Of a stretch of DNA of 44,654 nt, positions 1 through 7,595 are shown piece by piece. The notes under the pieces were generated by a model. That model saw only the letters and a program-made list of their open reading frames with translations. It searched no databases and had not been told where the DNA came from. Numbering within the stretch: position 1 is the stretch's first letter; every line of letters starts with the position of its first letter. Position numbers and translations under genes: made by a program. The DNA is from Acidobacteriaceae bacterium. Lineage in GTDB: Bacteria; Acidobacteriota; Terriglobia; Terriglobales; Acidobacteriaceae. Where the stretch lies: positions 733-45,386 of the forward strand of contig PLBE01000152.1 of the NCBI GenBank assembly GCA_003134435.1, given 5' to 3'.

Positions 1-2
1 AG

Positions 3-542
3 TTCATCGACGCCATCAATGGCGACTGGGGCGGCGCTCCGTTTGAAGACCTGATGAAAGGCCTCGACTACGCGGAGAAGACTTATCCCTTTATCGACAA
101 AGACCGCGAGTGCGCGCTGGGAGCCAGCTACGGCGGATACATGGCCAACTGGGTGCTTGGCCATACCGACCGCTTCAAGTGCATCGTCTCGCACGATGGC
201 ATGTTCAATACCGATTCCGCTTGGGGCACCACCGAAGAACTCTGGTTCAATAACTGGGAGTTCAAGGGCACTCCTTACACGAACCCGGAGATGTATGAGA
301 AGTGGTCTCCGCGCAACGCAGCGAAGAATTTCAAGACGCCGACGCTCGTCATCCACGGACAGCTCGACTACCGTCTCGACGTCAGCGAAGGCTTCCAGCT
401 TTTCACCACACTCCAGACGATGGGCGTGCCGTCGAAAATGCTCTACTTCCCCGATGAAGGCCACTGGGTGCTAAAGCCACAGAACTCGCAGCTGTGGTAC
501 AAGACCGTCAACGACTGGGTCGATCAGTGGACCAAGAAATAG
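3..542 (+). CDS. S9 family prolyl oligopeptidase-type peptidase, C-terminal part
   Basis: The reading frame is open from the window edge, so only about the last 180 residues are present. They form the alpha/beta-hydrolase end of a prolyl oligopeptidase/acylaminoacyl-peptidase (S9) enzyme. The nucleophile elbow reads GASYGGYMA (GxSxGG), the acid lies in HGQLDYRLDV and the catalytic histidine in DEGHW, in the order and spacing usual for S9. Such enzymes cleave short peptides after proline or remove acylated N-terminal residues; those of this size class are often periplasmic. The N-terminal beta-propeller and any signal peptide lie outside the window. The next gene is convergent. Confidence 0.9.
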   Translation, partial: FIDAINGDWGGAPFEDLMKGLDYAEKTYPFIDKDRECALGASYGGYMANWVLGHTDRFKCIVSHDGMFNTDSAWGTTEELWFNNWEFKGTPYTNPEMYEKWSPRNAAKNFKTPTLVIHGQLDYRLDVSEGFQLFTTLQTMGVPSKMLYFPDEGHWVLKPQNSQLWYKTVNDWVDQWTKK

Positions 543-570
543 GCCGTCGTCGTCAGGGCATCTCTAATCA

Positions 571-592
571 AGTGTGGCGCGGACACTCTTTT
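571..592 (+). terminator. weak possible terminator after the S9 peptidase gene
   Basis: AGTGT (571-575) pairs with ACACT (583-587) around a GC-rich loop and is followed by a four-T run. The stem is only 5 bp, so this is a weak call. Confidence 0.3.
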
Positions 593-692
593 CTGCGAAG
601 AGCCTGCGCACTGATGTTGCTGGCGCATCAGGCGAGCACTTGTTCAGAGGTCAGTCGTAAATCCTGAGTCGCGCTCTGCCCTCACCGCCAAG

Positions 693-3600
693 CTATTGGG
701 TAGAGACGAGGCAAGCCTCGTCCTTACAGGTGTGATTCTCCGCCGTGCCGCCATCTTTGTCTCTGTCTTTGTCTCTGTCGCGTTCCGTCGGGACCGCTGG
801 CGGAGTGGCCGTTGCGTCCGCCACCGGAGACGCAACGTCGGCATCGCCATGCGGCACGGAAGCGAGTCCGCAAGCATCCGCTCCCACGTCCGAACATACA
901 CTCTGGCCTCCAGCCCAATCATCCAGAGGATTACTCGGCGGAATCGCGAATAATACCTCGAAGGAATTTTGGGGCTCGGCCATCAGCGAATCCTTCAGTG
1001 AACCAACATTCGCGGCAAATCCCAGATCGCCCGGCGCGGTCTGAGCCTTGGCTGGAATGCTCGGCGCACTCCGAACAATCGCCGCCAGACTCTCCAACTG
1101 AAATTGCGCGGTCGATGAGCCCGCCCCCACCGCAATCAATACCTCGCACGGACCTACGTTTCCAGTACTTGGCTCGAGCGACGCCGTGCCGTCCTGCGCG
1201 CTCACGACCTGCGCTTGGAACGCCCCCAGCAGCACCGGCACCGCGTCACTCCCCACCAGTGCGTCACCACCCGCCAGGCCTCCCGATCCTGCACTGATAC
1301 TTCCTGCACTGATACTTCCTGCACTGATGCCTCCCGCGCTGACCCTCGCCAGCGTCGTATTAAAGTTGACGTTCACTCCCATCACTGGATTCGCGGCCAG
1401 CGAGCCATCGGTCACTCGCATGACGAGCGGCTGAAAGGACTGCCCAGTCAGCACAAACTGCGACGACCCACTCACCGTCTCCAACGTCCAGAACGACGGC
1501 GGAGTCGAGAACAACGTGAAAGGCTGCCTGCTGCAGGGCGCCAGACTGGGAGCAGCGCAAACACTCACTTGCACGCTCGCATTCTGATTCGTGAGCTGCG
1601 CACTGACGGTTGCCAATCCCGAACCGTTCGTAGTCGCGCTCGTCGCCGAAAGCACGGCTGCGCCGTTTGTGACCGTGAAAATGACGTTAACATTCGCCGT
1701 CGGCACGCCCGCATCCAGCGCTTCGACCGTAAGCGGAATGGCGACCGACGCGCCTTGCCCAACCCAGTGCGTCGGCGTCAACGCCACCAGATCGAGCGCC
1801 GACGAAGTGCCCAACACCGTGGCCTGTTGCGATTGCGGTGAAGAGTACGAGGCGGGCGCCAGCGCGATCGTGATCGTACTCGGTCCGGTCGCGCTGGGAG
1901 TCACCCAACTCGACGATTCGCCCGCTTCATCGCTCAGCACTGAACACGAACCCGCAGCGCCGCATACCGAGAACTGCAATCCGTTGGTCGCGCTCCAGGC
2001 TATCGTCGCCCCACTCACCGGCGTTACTCCGTCGGCGGCAACTGCACGCACGCGAATCGCATTGGCCGCTTGCGATCCAATCGGAGCCGACGGCTCCGCC
2101 CCTTGCAACAAAAGCAAAAAATCTGTGGCCGCGGCGCCATACGTCACTGCGCCAATCATCTGAGAAAAAGCGCCACTCGCCGGATCCGTAACCTCGATCG
2201 TAGCCGTCCCATCCTGCGATGCGGGAGGCACCATCACTTCAATCTGGCTTGCCGAAGCACCCAGAACGCTGCCGCCGTTGCCCGCCACGCTCACTTGCTG
2301 GCTGGGATTGAACCCCGTTCCCTTGAGGGTCGCCACTCCGCCCAACAGGCTCAGGCGCGCCGGCGTCACCGTATCCGAATAGAGCAGACGAGCCTGGTAG
2401 AAGTAATCTGGCCTCCCGTCTCCGCGGTAGTCGGCCACGCCCACCCGGAACGCACCGGAGACGCTGAACTGCGCATCCAGACGGCTCATGCCAAACGTCT
2501 CCGAATTGAATGCCGAGGCGGTGGATGCAGCCGCGGGATTCCCGCTCTCGTCGCTCAGTTGCCACATGCCGATGACAGGCTGCAGCTTGGATTCCGTGGG
2601 CTGTCCCGTTTCGTCAACCGCAATCACCGAAACCGACGCCGTCCGGTTGGCTTGGACCGTAAATTGGAAAAAATCGGTACTGCCGTATCCCGAAATCCAC
2701 GACCCCCATCCCCCTCCCAACGGAAGCGCACCAGGCGTCGCATAACTTGTTCCGCTGCCCGGATGCGCCTGCGCGACTTCACTTTGCAACATCAGAATGT
2801 CCTGCTCTACGTTCGATCCGCTCTGAATTGTCACGACAACCGGAGCGAAAGAACCCGAGGGCGTCACTTGTGTCGGAGCATACGGCTCCACGCCCTGGGA
2901 CCAATTCGGGTCCAGCGCCTCCACGCTTAGCTGGTACTGGGCGGTGCTCTGTCCAGCAGGAATCGTCAGTTGACCCAGGTCGAACAACCCTTCCAGCGAA
3001 GGATCCTCCGATCCCCACCGGTCGTAACGAAGTCCGTTCGCCTCCAGGTATCCATCAACGATGTTGCCCGCATTGCCATGAAATGCAAATCCTGAAACCG
3101 ATGAGCCAACGTACCGCCGCGAAGGCTCCCCGGATTCGTCCATCAACCGCGCCACCACATTGACTCCCTGCATCGGTTGCCCCGCGTTCCCCGATGCATC
3201 CGTGAAGTACACGCTGCCATAAATTCTGCCATCCGGTTGCGGATTCCCGCTCGCTGGATAAAGCCGCGCCAGCGCGTCCATGTCATCCATCTTCGGTACC
3301 GCAGCGTCGGGATAGCAGGCGCTAATCGGCACGCAGGAAATCGGATCGCTGAAATGCATCAACGGAAATCCGGCAAAATCGTCGCTCGTTGCAGGTGGGT
3401 TCTGCGTGAGCACGTTCACGTTGGCCTGCGACCAACCTAAGCCCAGAATGCGCCCCAGAACGCGCACCAACCGGTATTGAACGTCCGGCAGTTGCGCAGT
3501 CGTTGCCGCGCAGTTTCCGTTGATGACCACGAGCGCGTGAACAATGTTCCCGCTCGCGCTGAAGTTGTCCGGCCCGCCATAAACGGCGTTTGTGAAGCAA

Positions 3601-4043
3601 TCTGACAAGCCGCCGGCGCCCTGACCCAGCAGCGCGTCGGTCACCGTCCCGTCATAGTCGTAAACAATTCCAACCGGAGTGCTCGTGGCCGAGGATGCGA
3701 TGTCCAATGGGCCTGTAATGGTCCCGTTGGCAGCAATAATATTGTTACCAGTCACGTCTTCGGCCAGATGTCCCGCCTGCGACGCAACGAGGGCCACCCC
3801 GGAAACGCCAGTCCAGGCGCCAAAAGCGGTGGCCACGAACGTATCGGCCTGCGCCCCAGGCAGAATCGGGCTCAAGTCTCCCTGATCGGTGAAATACTGC
3901 ACCGAACTGTTCGCCCAAATCAGCGCTTGTCCTTCAACTCCAGGAGCGTAGCCCGAACCCGCCACGAACGCCGGCCCTCCCGCGCACACGATGACGGTGC
4001 TGCAATGGAGAAAAACCACGAATGCCATCATTCGCCAGCGCAT
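693..4043 (-). CDS. Large secreted protein with degenerate matrixin-like domain, PPC/IPT and Ig-like repeats
   Basis: A 1116-residue protein with a signal peptide (residues 1-22). Residues about 35-265 look like a matrixin (M10-type metzincin) domain: a W-rich helix near residue 77, a helix ending in LGRILGLGWS (196-205), a Met-turn-like PLMH (227-230) and the closing DDMDALARLYP. In active matrixins the helix reads HExxHxxGxxH; here all three histidines and the glutamate are replaced (R194, V195, R198, W204), while the glycines remain. It should therefore lack protease activity. After it come a carboxypeptidase-regulatory-like domain (about 270-430), a PPC-like domain (about 440-555), an IPT/TIG domain (about 565-640) and Big_1-like repeats. 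A low-complexity AGSIS tract follows, then a charged RDKD tail. The start lies 4 nt after the upstream gene's stop, with GAGGAG ahead of it. Domain borders are approximate; a surface or binding role is inferred. Confidence 0.85.
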   Translation of the reverse strand: MRWRMMAFVVFLHCSTVIVCAGGPAFVAGSGYAPGVEGQALIWANSSVQYFTDQGDLSPILPGAQADTFVATAFGAWTGVSGVALVASQAGHLAEDVTGNNIIAANGTITGPLDIASSATSTPVGIVYDYDGTVTDALLGQGAGGLSDCFTNAVYGGPDNFSASGNIVHALVVINGNCAATTAQLPDVQYRLVRVLGRILGLGWSQANVNVLTQNPPATSDDFAGFPLMHFSDPISCVPISACYPDAAVPKMDDMDALARLYPASGNPQPDGRIYGSVYFTDASGNAGQPMQGVNVVARLMDESGEPSRRYVGSSVSGFAFHGNAGNIVDGYLEANGLRYDRWGSEDPSLEGLFDLGQLTIPAGQSTAQYQLSVEALDPNWSQGVEPYAPTQVTPSGSFAPVVVTIQSGSNVEQDILMLQSEVAQAHPGSGTSYATPGALPLGGGWGSWISGYGSTDFFQFTVQANRTASVSVIAVDETGQPTESKLQPVIGMWQLSDESGNPAAASTASAFNSETFGMSRLDAQFSVSGAFRVGVADYRGDGRPDYFYQARLLYSDTVTPARLSLLGGVATLKGTGFNPSQQVSVAGNGGSVLGASASQIEVMVPPASQDGTATIEVTDPASGAFSQMIGAVTYGAAATDFLLLLQGAEPSAPIGSQAANAIRVRAVAADGVTPVSGATIAWSATNGLQFSVCGAAGSCSVLSDEAGESSSWVTPSATGPSTITIALAPASYSSPQSQQATVLGTSSALDLVALTPTHWVGQGASVAIPLTVEALDAGVPTANVNVIFTVTNGAAVLSATSATTNGSGLATVSAQLTNQNASVQVSVCAAPSLAPCSRQPFTLFSTPPSFWTLETVSGSSQFVLTGQSFQPLVMRVTDGSLAANPVMGVNVNFNTTLARVSAGGISAGSISAGSISAGSGGLAGGDALVGSDAVPVLLGAFQAQVVSAQDGTASLEPSTGNVGPCEVLIAVGAGSSTAQFQLESLAAIVRSAPSIPAKAQTAPGDLGFAANVGSLKDSLMAEPQNSFEVLFAIPPSNPLDDWAGGQSVCSDVGADACGLASVPHGDADVASPVADATATPPAVPTERDRDKDRDKDGGTAENHTCKDEACLVSTQ
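1288..1332. repeat. Three tandem 15-bp units inside the large secreted protein gene
   Basis: Units start at 1288, 1303 and 1318. The first two are identical (cctgcactgatactt) and the third differs by two or three bases. They encode the repeated AGSIS pentapeptide, so unit number can change without breaking the frame. Confidence 0.85.
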
Positions 4044-4046
4044 GAC

Positions 4047-4697
4047 TTACTCCTCTCGGGCCCTGCCGATGGCCCGCTCCAGTTGATTCACGCTGACTCC
4101 GGCTTCAATCCCAATATCCTTACTTGCCAGCGCACGGGACCGGGAAAAAACCGTGCTCCCTGTGTCAATCGCCGCGGCAGGGCCATGTTCAATCGCTCGT
4201 ATGTTTTGCCCTCTCCGGTCGAGTTCAAACTGCCCTGACGCACCACCCACCGGACTCGTCAGGCCCAGTCGGCTTATCGGGTACAAAAAGATCAAAATGT
4301 GCTGGCCCCTTCGCATCGGGCGAAATCTCAGCTGAGCTCCGGTCCACTCGTGTATGGTGAGAGTTTGTCCAGTCTCCACCCCCGCAATCGCGTGGTCCAC
4401 GCGAAAACTGAGCTGTACCGTCGTGGGAAATCTTCCGATCGACCGATCGCCGACTGCAGTTGATAATGACGCGCTCTGGCTCGCTTCACTAAGGACCGTC
4501 CCCGCGAATATCATCCCGGCCCGGCGCGAAACTTGCTTCCACTGTGCACCGAGAACTCGCTCGGCAGCGGCCTGATCGGACTCCCGATCAGACTGTTGAC
4601 AACTTGCATAGTTTGGCCGAAGAACACCCAGCAGACAGAAGCTCAACATAACAACCACCGCAAGAACGAATGCGCGTCTACACCCAGGCATGGCCAA
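4047..4697 (-). CDS. Small secreted protein of unknown function, partner of the pseudo-matrixin
   Basis: A 216-residue protein with an N-terminal hydrophobic export segment (about 8-28) ending near a cysteine at 33. The core (about 60-150) alternates beta-strand-like stretches: IFAGTVL, a VQLSFRVD strand, a TLTIHEW strand and HILIFLYP. This pattern recalls OB-fold/TIMP-netrin-like modules found in bacterial secreted proteins, but the usual cysteine pairs are missing, so the resemblance is only suggestive. Its stop lies 4 nt before the start of the 1116-residue protein, which implies one transcript and coupled translation. I do not recognise a named family. Confidence 0.75.
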   Translation of the reverse strand: MAMPGCRRAFVLAVVVMLSFCLLGVLRPNYASCQQSDRESDQAAAERVLGAQWKQVSRRAGMIFAGTVLSEASQSASLSTAVGDRSIGRFPTTVQLSFRVDHAIAGVETGQTLTIHEWTGAQLRFRPMRRGQHILIFLYPISRLGLTSPVGGASGQFELDRRGQNIRAIEHGPAAAIDTGSTVFSRSRALASKDIGIEAGVSVNQLERAIGRAREE

Positions 4698-4836
4698 TCA
4701 TCTTTCTGGAGGGAATCGGACCGGGAGAGGTCCGTGGAATGGAATCAGCGTAACGCGGCGGGAATCAAATGGATGTGCGGGCTGTCACCCCGCATTTGTG
4801 ACGAATCGGACGCACCGCGCCAGCATGAACGCGAAA

Positions 4837-5079
4837 CTACCTTTTCTTTTTCTGAAGCTGGCGGTTTGCCTTCCTGGTCTCTTTGCGTTGCTGCTTCTCG
4901 TATTTCTTCATTGCCTTCCGTTGTTTCTTAGCGGCCTTCTTCAGAAACTTCTGTTGCTGCTTGGCAGCCTTCTGCGAGCGGCGCGCATTTTCTTTGGGAC
5001 TGATGCGTTGCGCGTGCGCCGGCATCAACCCTGCCAGACTCAAGGCGGCCAGCAAAATGAAAGCGGCAGTTCTTTTCAT
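4837..5079 (-). CDS. Small, very basic secreted protein
   Basis: Eighty residues. The start is the internal ATG at 5079, because a GGAGAGG ribosome site lies just upstream and a clean Sec signal peptide follows it (about 1-24, ending AHAQ). The mature part of about 57 residues is almost half lysine and arginine, with glutamines and regularly spaced alanines, and should form one long cationic helix. There are no cysteines. Such peptides could bind LPS, nucleic acid or an acidic protein, or be antimicrobial; nothing in the sequence decides. The longer frame back to 5142 would add a non-signal N-terminus and is rejected. Confidence 0.65.
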   Translation of the reverse strand: MKRTAAFILLAALSLAGLMPAHAQRISPKENARRSQKAAKQQQKFLKKAAKKQRKAMKKYEKQQRKETRKANRQLQKKKR

Positions 5080-5257
5080 AACCTCTCCAAAACAAAAATC
5101 CTCCAGCGATCTTACACCGAAGCAGCACCCGTACTGGCACAATTAAGAAGTTACTTCTGTAATCCGTCTCGCCGCTGGAGAACCCGCCTACACGCCTGCC
5201 CTTCCCTGTTTTTTCGACCCGCCACGCCTCCCCACAACCCGCCGCTCACCCGCCGCT

Positions 5258-6187
5258 CTATCGATAGTTCTGCTCGATCCATTCCGGATAGCGATACTTC
5301 AGCATGTAACAGATCCACATTCCCTGCGCGGTTGAGTGTGGGTTCGACCACTCATCGCCAAAAGAGAAGCGATATGGCGTTCGGCTCCAACCGTTCCAGT
5401 TTTCCAGCCAACCCCCGTCGATCTGTTGCGCAGCAAAAGCTCTTTCGACCCATCGGGGCCGGATCAGATCGGGCCTGCCGGCGGCCAGCAGAAATGCGAG
5501 CCGTTGCAGGTAGAGGTCCGTTACCCGAAAATCGATAGCAGCCTCCCATGCGATTCGCTCCTCGATTCTCTGCATCAGGCGATCCAAATCGGGCGTAGAA
5601 CCTTTGGATCTTCGGTAGAAGTACAGGGCGAACAGTTGGTGCGTTGCTTTCCCCGTTCGATACTTGTCCGCAGAGAACATGTCTTCCAATTCCTTGGGCG
5701 ACAGGCGGACGTCGTTCGGAGCGGCTCCGTGTAAGATCCAACGTTGGTACTCCTCTAAACTCTGTAGCTCGCGTTCGCTCGGGGCACGCGTCGGTATCGC
5801 GGGATCGACCATCTTGCCTAAAACAATCGCTTCGACCTTCCAGGCGTCAACGAAACTGGAACCGAGTGCCTTCATCCGTGGCTCATCGGAAAGCGAGGCA
5901 CAGTCCACCACCATGTGGGCGAGCGCGGAGTTGGATATAAGAGAAAGGCCTCTTGGCGTCGGGACGCCTCCCGTCGCAGTTCGCTGATACTGCCCGACCA
6001 CCCAGTCCGTGCTGCGCTCCAGCGTATGATCGAGATTCCCCACGAACTCCGCTCGGGAAGGTCGCCGGATCGAGGCATTGTTGTTGAGTAGCGCTATTCC
6101 GAGCGCCAACGTCAATACGATTGCCAGGAATACCGCAATTCGTCGCAGCCATTTCGTTACGGACCGCATCTTGGGACGCGCTGCCAC
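5258..6187 (-). CDS. Membrane-anchored alpha/alpha-toroid-like protein of unknown function
   Basis: A 309-residue protein with one N-terminal transmembrane segment (about 13-35) after basic residues, so most of it lies outside the cytoplasm. The rest is helical. Near the C-terminus it has AAQQIDGGW followed by a second W-rich, HSTAQGMW stretch. The QxxDGGW pattern resembles the QW-type motifs of alpha/alpha-toroid folds (terpene cyclases, prenyltransferases), although no acidic cyclase motif such as DxDD is seen. It starts (GTG) 4 nt after the stop of the VWA gene, so the two are probably translated together. An ATG at 6169 is an alternative start. Function not recognised. Confidence 0.7.
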   Translation of the reverse strand: MAARPKMRSVTKWLRRIAVFLAIVLTLALGIALLNNNASIRRPSRAEFVGNLDHTLERSTDWVVGQYQRTATGGVPTPRGLSLISNSALAHMVVDCASLSDEPRMKALGSSFVDAWKVEAIVLGKMVDPAIPTRAPSERELQSLEEYQRWILHGAAPNDVRLSPKELEDMFSADKYRTGKATHQLFALYFYRRSKGSTPDLDRLMQRIEERIAWEAAIDFRVTDLYLQRLAFLLAAGRPDLIRPRWVERAFAAQQIDGGWLENWNGWSRTPYRFSFGDEWSNPHSTAQGMWICYMLKYRYPEWIEQNYR

Positions 6188-6191
6188 GTTC

Positions 6192-7442
6192 TTAGTGAAT
6201 CGTCTTCGTTTTCCGCGACATGTAATCCATCAGCAAATACTGGCCGAGCGTATACGGCGTGGTGAAATAAGCCTTTCCCCGGCACATTTGCGTCACTTTC
6301 TGCACGAACTGCACCAGCCCATAATCCGACGCCAGCATAAACGTATTGATCAGCACACCCGCCCGTTTGCATTTCGAAACTTCTTCCAGCGTCTCGCTCA
6401 CCACCAGAGGGTCGAGCCCAAACGCGTTCTTATAGATGCGCCCATCCTCCAGCGTCAGCGCCGAAGGCTTGCCATCCGTGATCATCACGATTTGCTTCAT
6501 GTCCTTGCGCTGGCGTTGCAAAATCCGTTGCGCCATCCGCAACCCTTCCCGCGTGTTCGTATAGTACGGTCCTACCTTCACCCGCGCCAGTTGCGACAGT
6601 GGAACTTCTTCCGCCGAATCGTGGAACAGCACTAGCGACAACGAGTCTCCCGGATACTGCGTCCGAATCAACTGCGACAACGCCATCGCCACTTTCTTCG
6701 CCGGAGTAAATCTGTCTTCGCCATACAAAATCATCGAATGGGAACAGTCCAGCATCAGCACCGTCGCGCATGACGACTGGTACTCGCACTGGTGCACCTG
6801 CAAGTCGCTGTACTCGAGATTCAGCGGAAGTCCGAGTCCTTCCCGCTGAATCGCCGAAGAAAGCGTCGCCGTAATATCGAGGTTCAACGTGTCGCCAAAT
6901 TCGTAGGACTTCGAAGCTCCGCTCGCCTCGATGCCCGTCGCCATGTCGCGAGTGTCATGACGCCCAAAGCTCGACTTCCCCAGCGACCCCAGCAAGTCGC
7001 GCAGCGCTTTGAATCCCAGAAAGTCGAGACTCTTATCCGTGATCTCGAACTTCGCCTGCTGCGCCTCTCCCACCTGCCCGCCCACGCTCGATTGTTTGGA
7101 ACGATCGGGCGCCTGGGCTTCGAATGGCTCGTCAATCGAAATATAATCTTCCTGCTGCATGCGCTCGATCAGCTTCTCGATCACTTCTTCGAGTTCGCCA
7201 TCCATCTGCATCTGCTGCAACCGCTCGCGCATTTCTTCGTCAAACATCTCTCCATTGAGCAGCGCCTGTTCCAGCGCCCGCCGTAACTCATCCAGCGTTT
7301 TCTCGCCATCGGGCAGTTCATACCAGAAATTGTCGTTGAATCCGCTCTGCAGAAAATAATCGGAGAGTGCGCTGAGCAGATCCTCCATGCTCATGTCGCC
7401 AGCCGGGTCGGGCACGTATTTCGAGTAGCGGATGCGTTTCAT
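6192..7442 (-). CDS. VWA domain protein paired with an AAA+ ATPase
   Basis: A 416-residue soluble protein. Residues 1-220 are mostly charged helices with no signal peptide. A von Willebrand factor A domain occupies about 225-416: the metal site (MIDAS) shows DCSHS at 232-236, a threonine near 295 and ITDGKP with D323. All MIDAS positions look intact, so metal-dependent ligand binding is expected. VWA proteins encoded beside MoxR/ChlI-type ATPases usually act with them, as BchD does with BchI, or as co-chaperones that assemble or load metal into a target. The ATPase gene is the next gene upstream (153 nt away); the membrane-anchored toroid protein follows after 4 nt. The target is unknown. Confidence 0.85.
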   Translation of the reverse strand: MKRIRYSKYVPDPAGDMSMEDLLSALSDYFLQSGFNDNFWYELPDGEKTLDELRRALEQALLNGEMFDEEMRERLQQMQMDGELEEVIEKLIERMQQEDYISIDEPFEAQAPDRSKQSSVGGQVGEAQQAKFEITDKSLDFLGFKALRDLLGSLGKSSFGRHDTRDMATGIEASGASKSYEFGDTLNLDITATLSSAIQREGLGLPLNLEYSDLQVHQCEYQSSCATVLMLDCSHSMILYGEDRFTPAKKVAMALSQLIRTQYPGDSLSLVLFHDSAEEVPLSQLARVKVGPYYTNTREGLRMAQRILQRQRKDMKQIVMITDGKPSALTLEDGRIYKNAFGLDPLVVSETLEEVSKCKRAGVLINTFMLASDYGLVQFVQKVTQMCRGKAYFTTPYTLGQYLLMDYMSRKTKTIH

Positions 7443-7445
7443 AAA

Positions 7446-7586
7446 GCGGTTCTCAGTTCTCAGTCCCCGGTTCTCAGTAAGACCAGTCCCACACTATTTT
7501 CCTCGTCGCTCCCTTGTGCTCTCTGTGATGAAACCTCTAAGCGTCCGAAAGCGCTGAGAACTGAGAAACCGGGAACCGAGAACTGC
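7446..7586. repeat. Imperfect inverted repeat of the 'gagaactgagaac' family between the ATPase and VWA genes
   Basis: The left arm at 7446-7477 is built of ttctcag/ttctcgg units and the right arm at 7553-7586 of the complementary gagaactgag units, about 75 nt apart. The same unit recurs at 9831-9917. It could form a hairpin in the transcript between the two genes. Confidence 0.7.
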
Positions 7587-7595
7587 AAAATCAGC

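Noticed and set aside
706-721. Perfect palindrome acgaggcaagcctcgt near the end of the large secreted protein gene
   Set aside because: It lies within the last codons and has no T-run after it on the minus strand, so it is not a convincing terminator.
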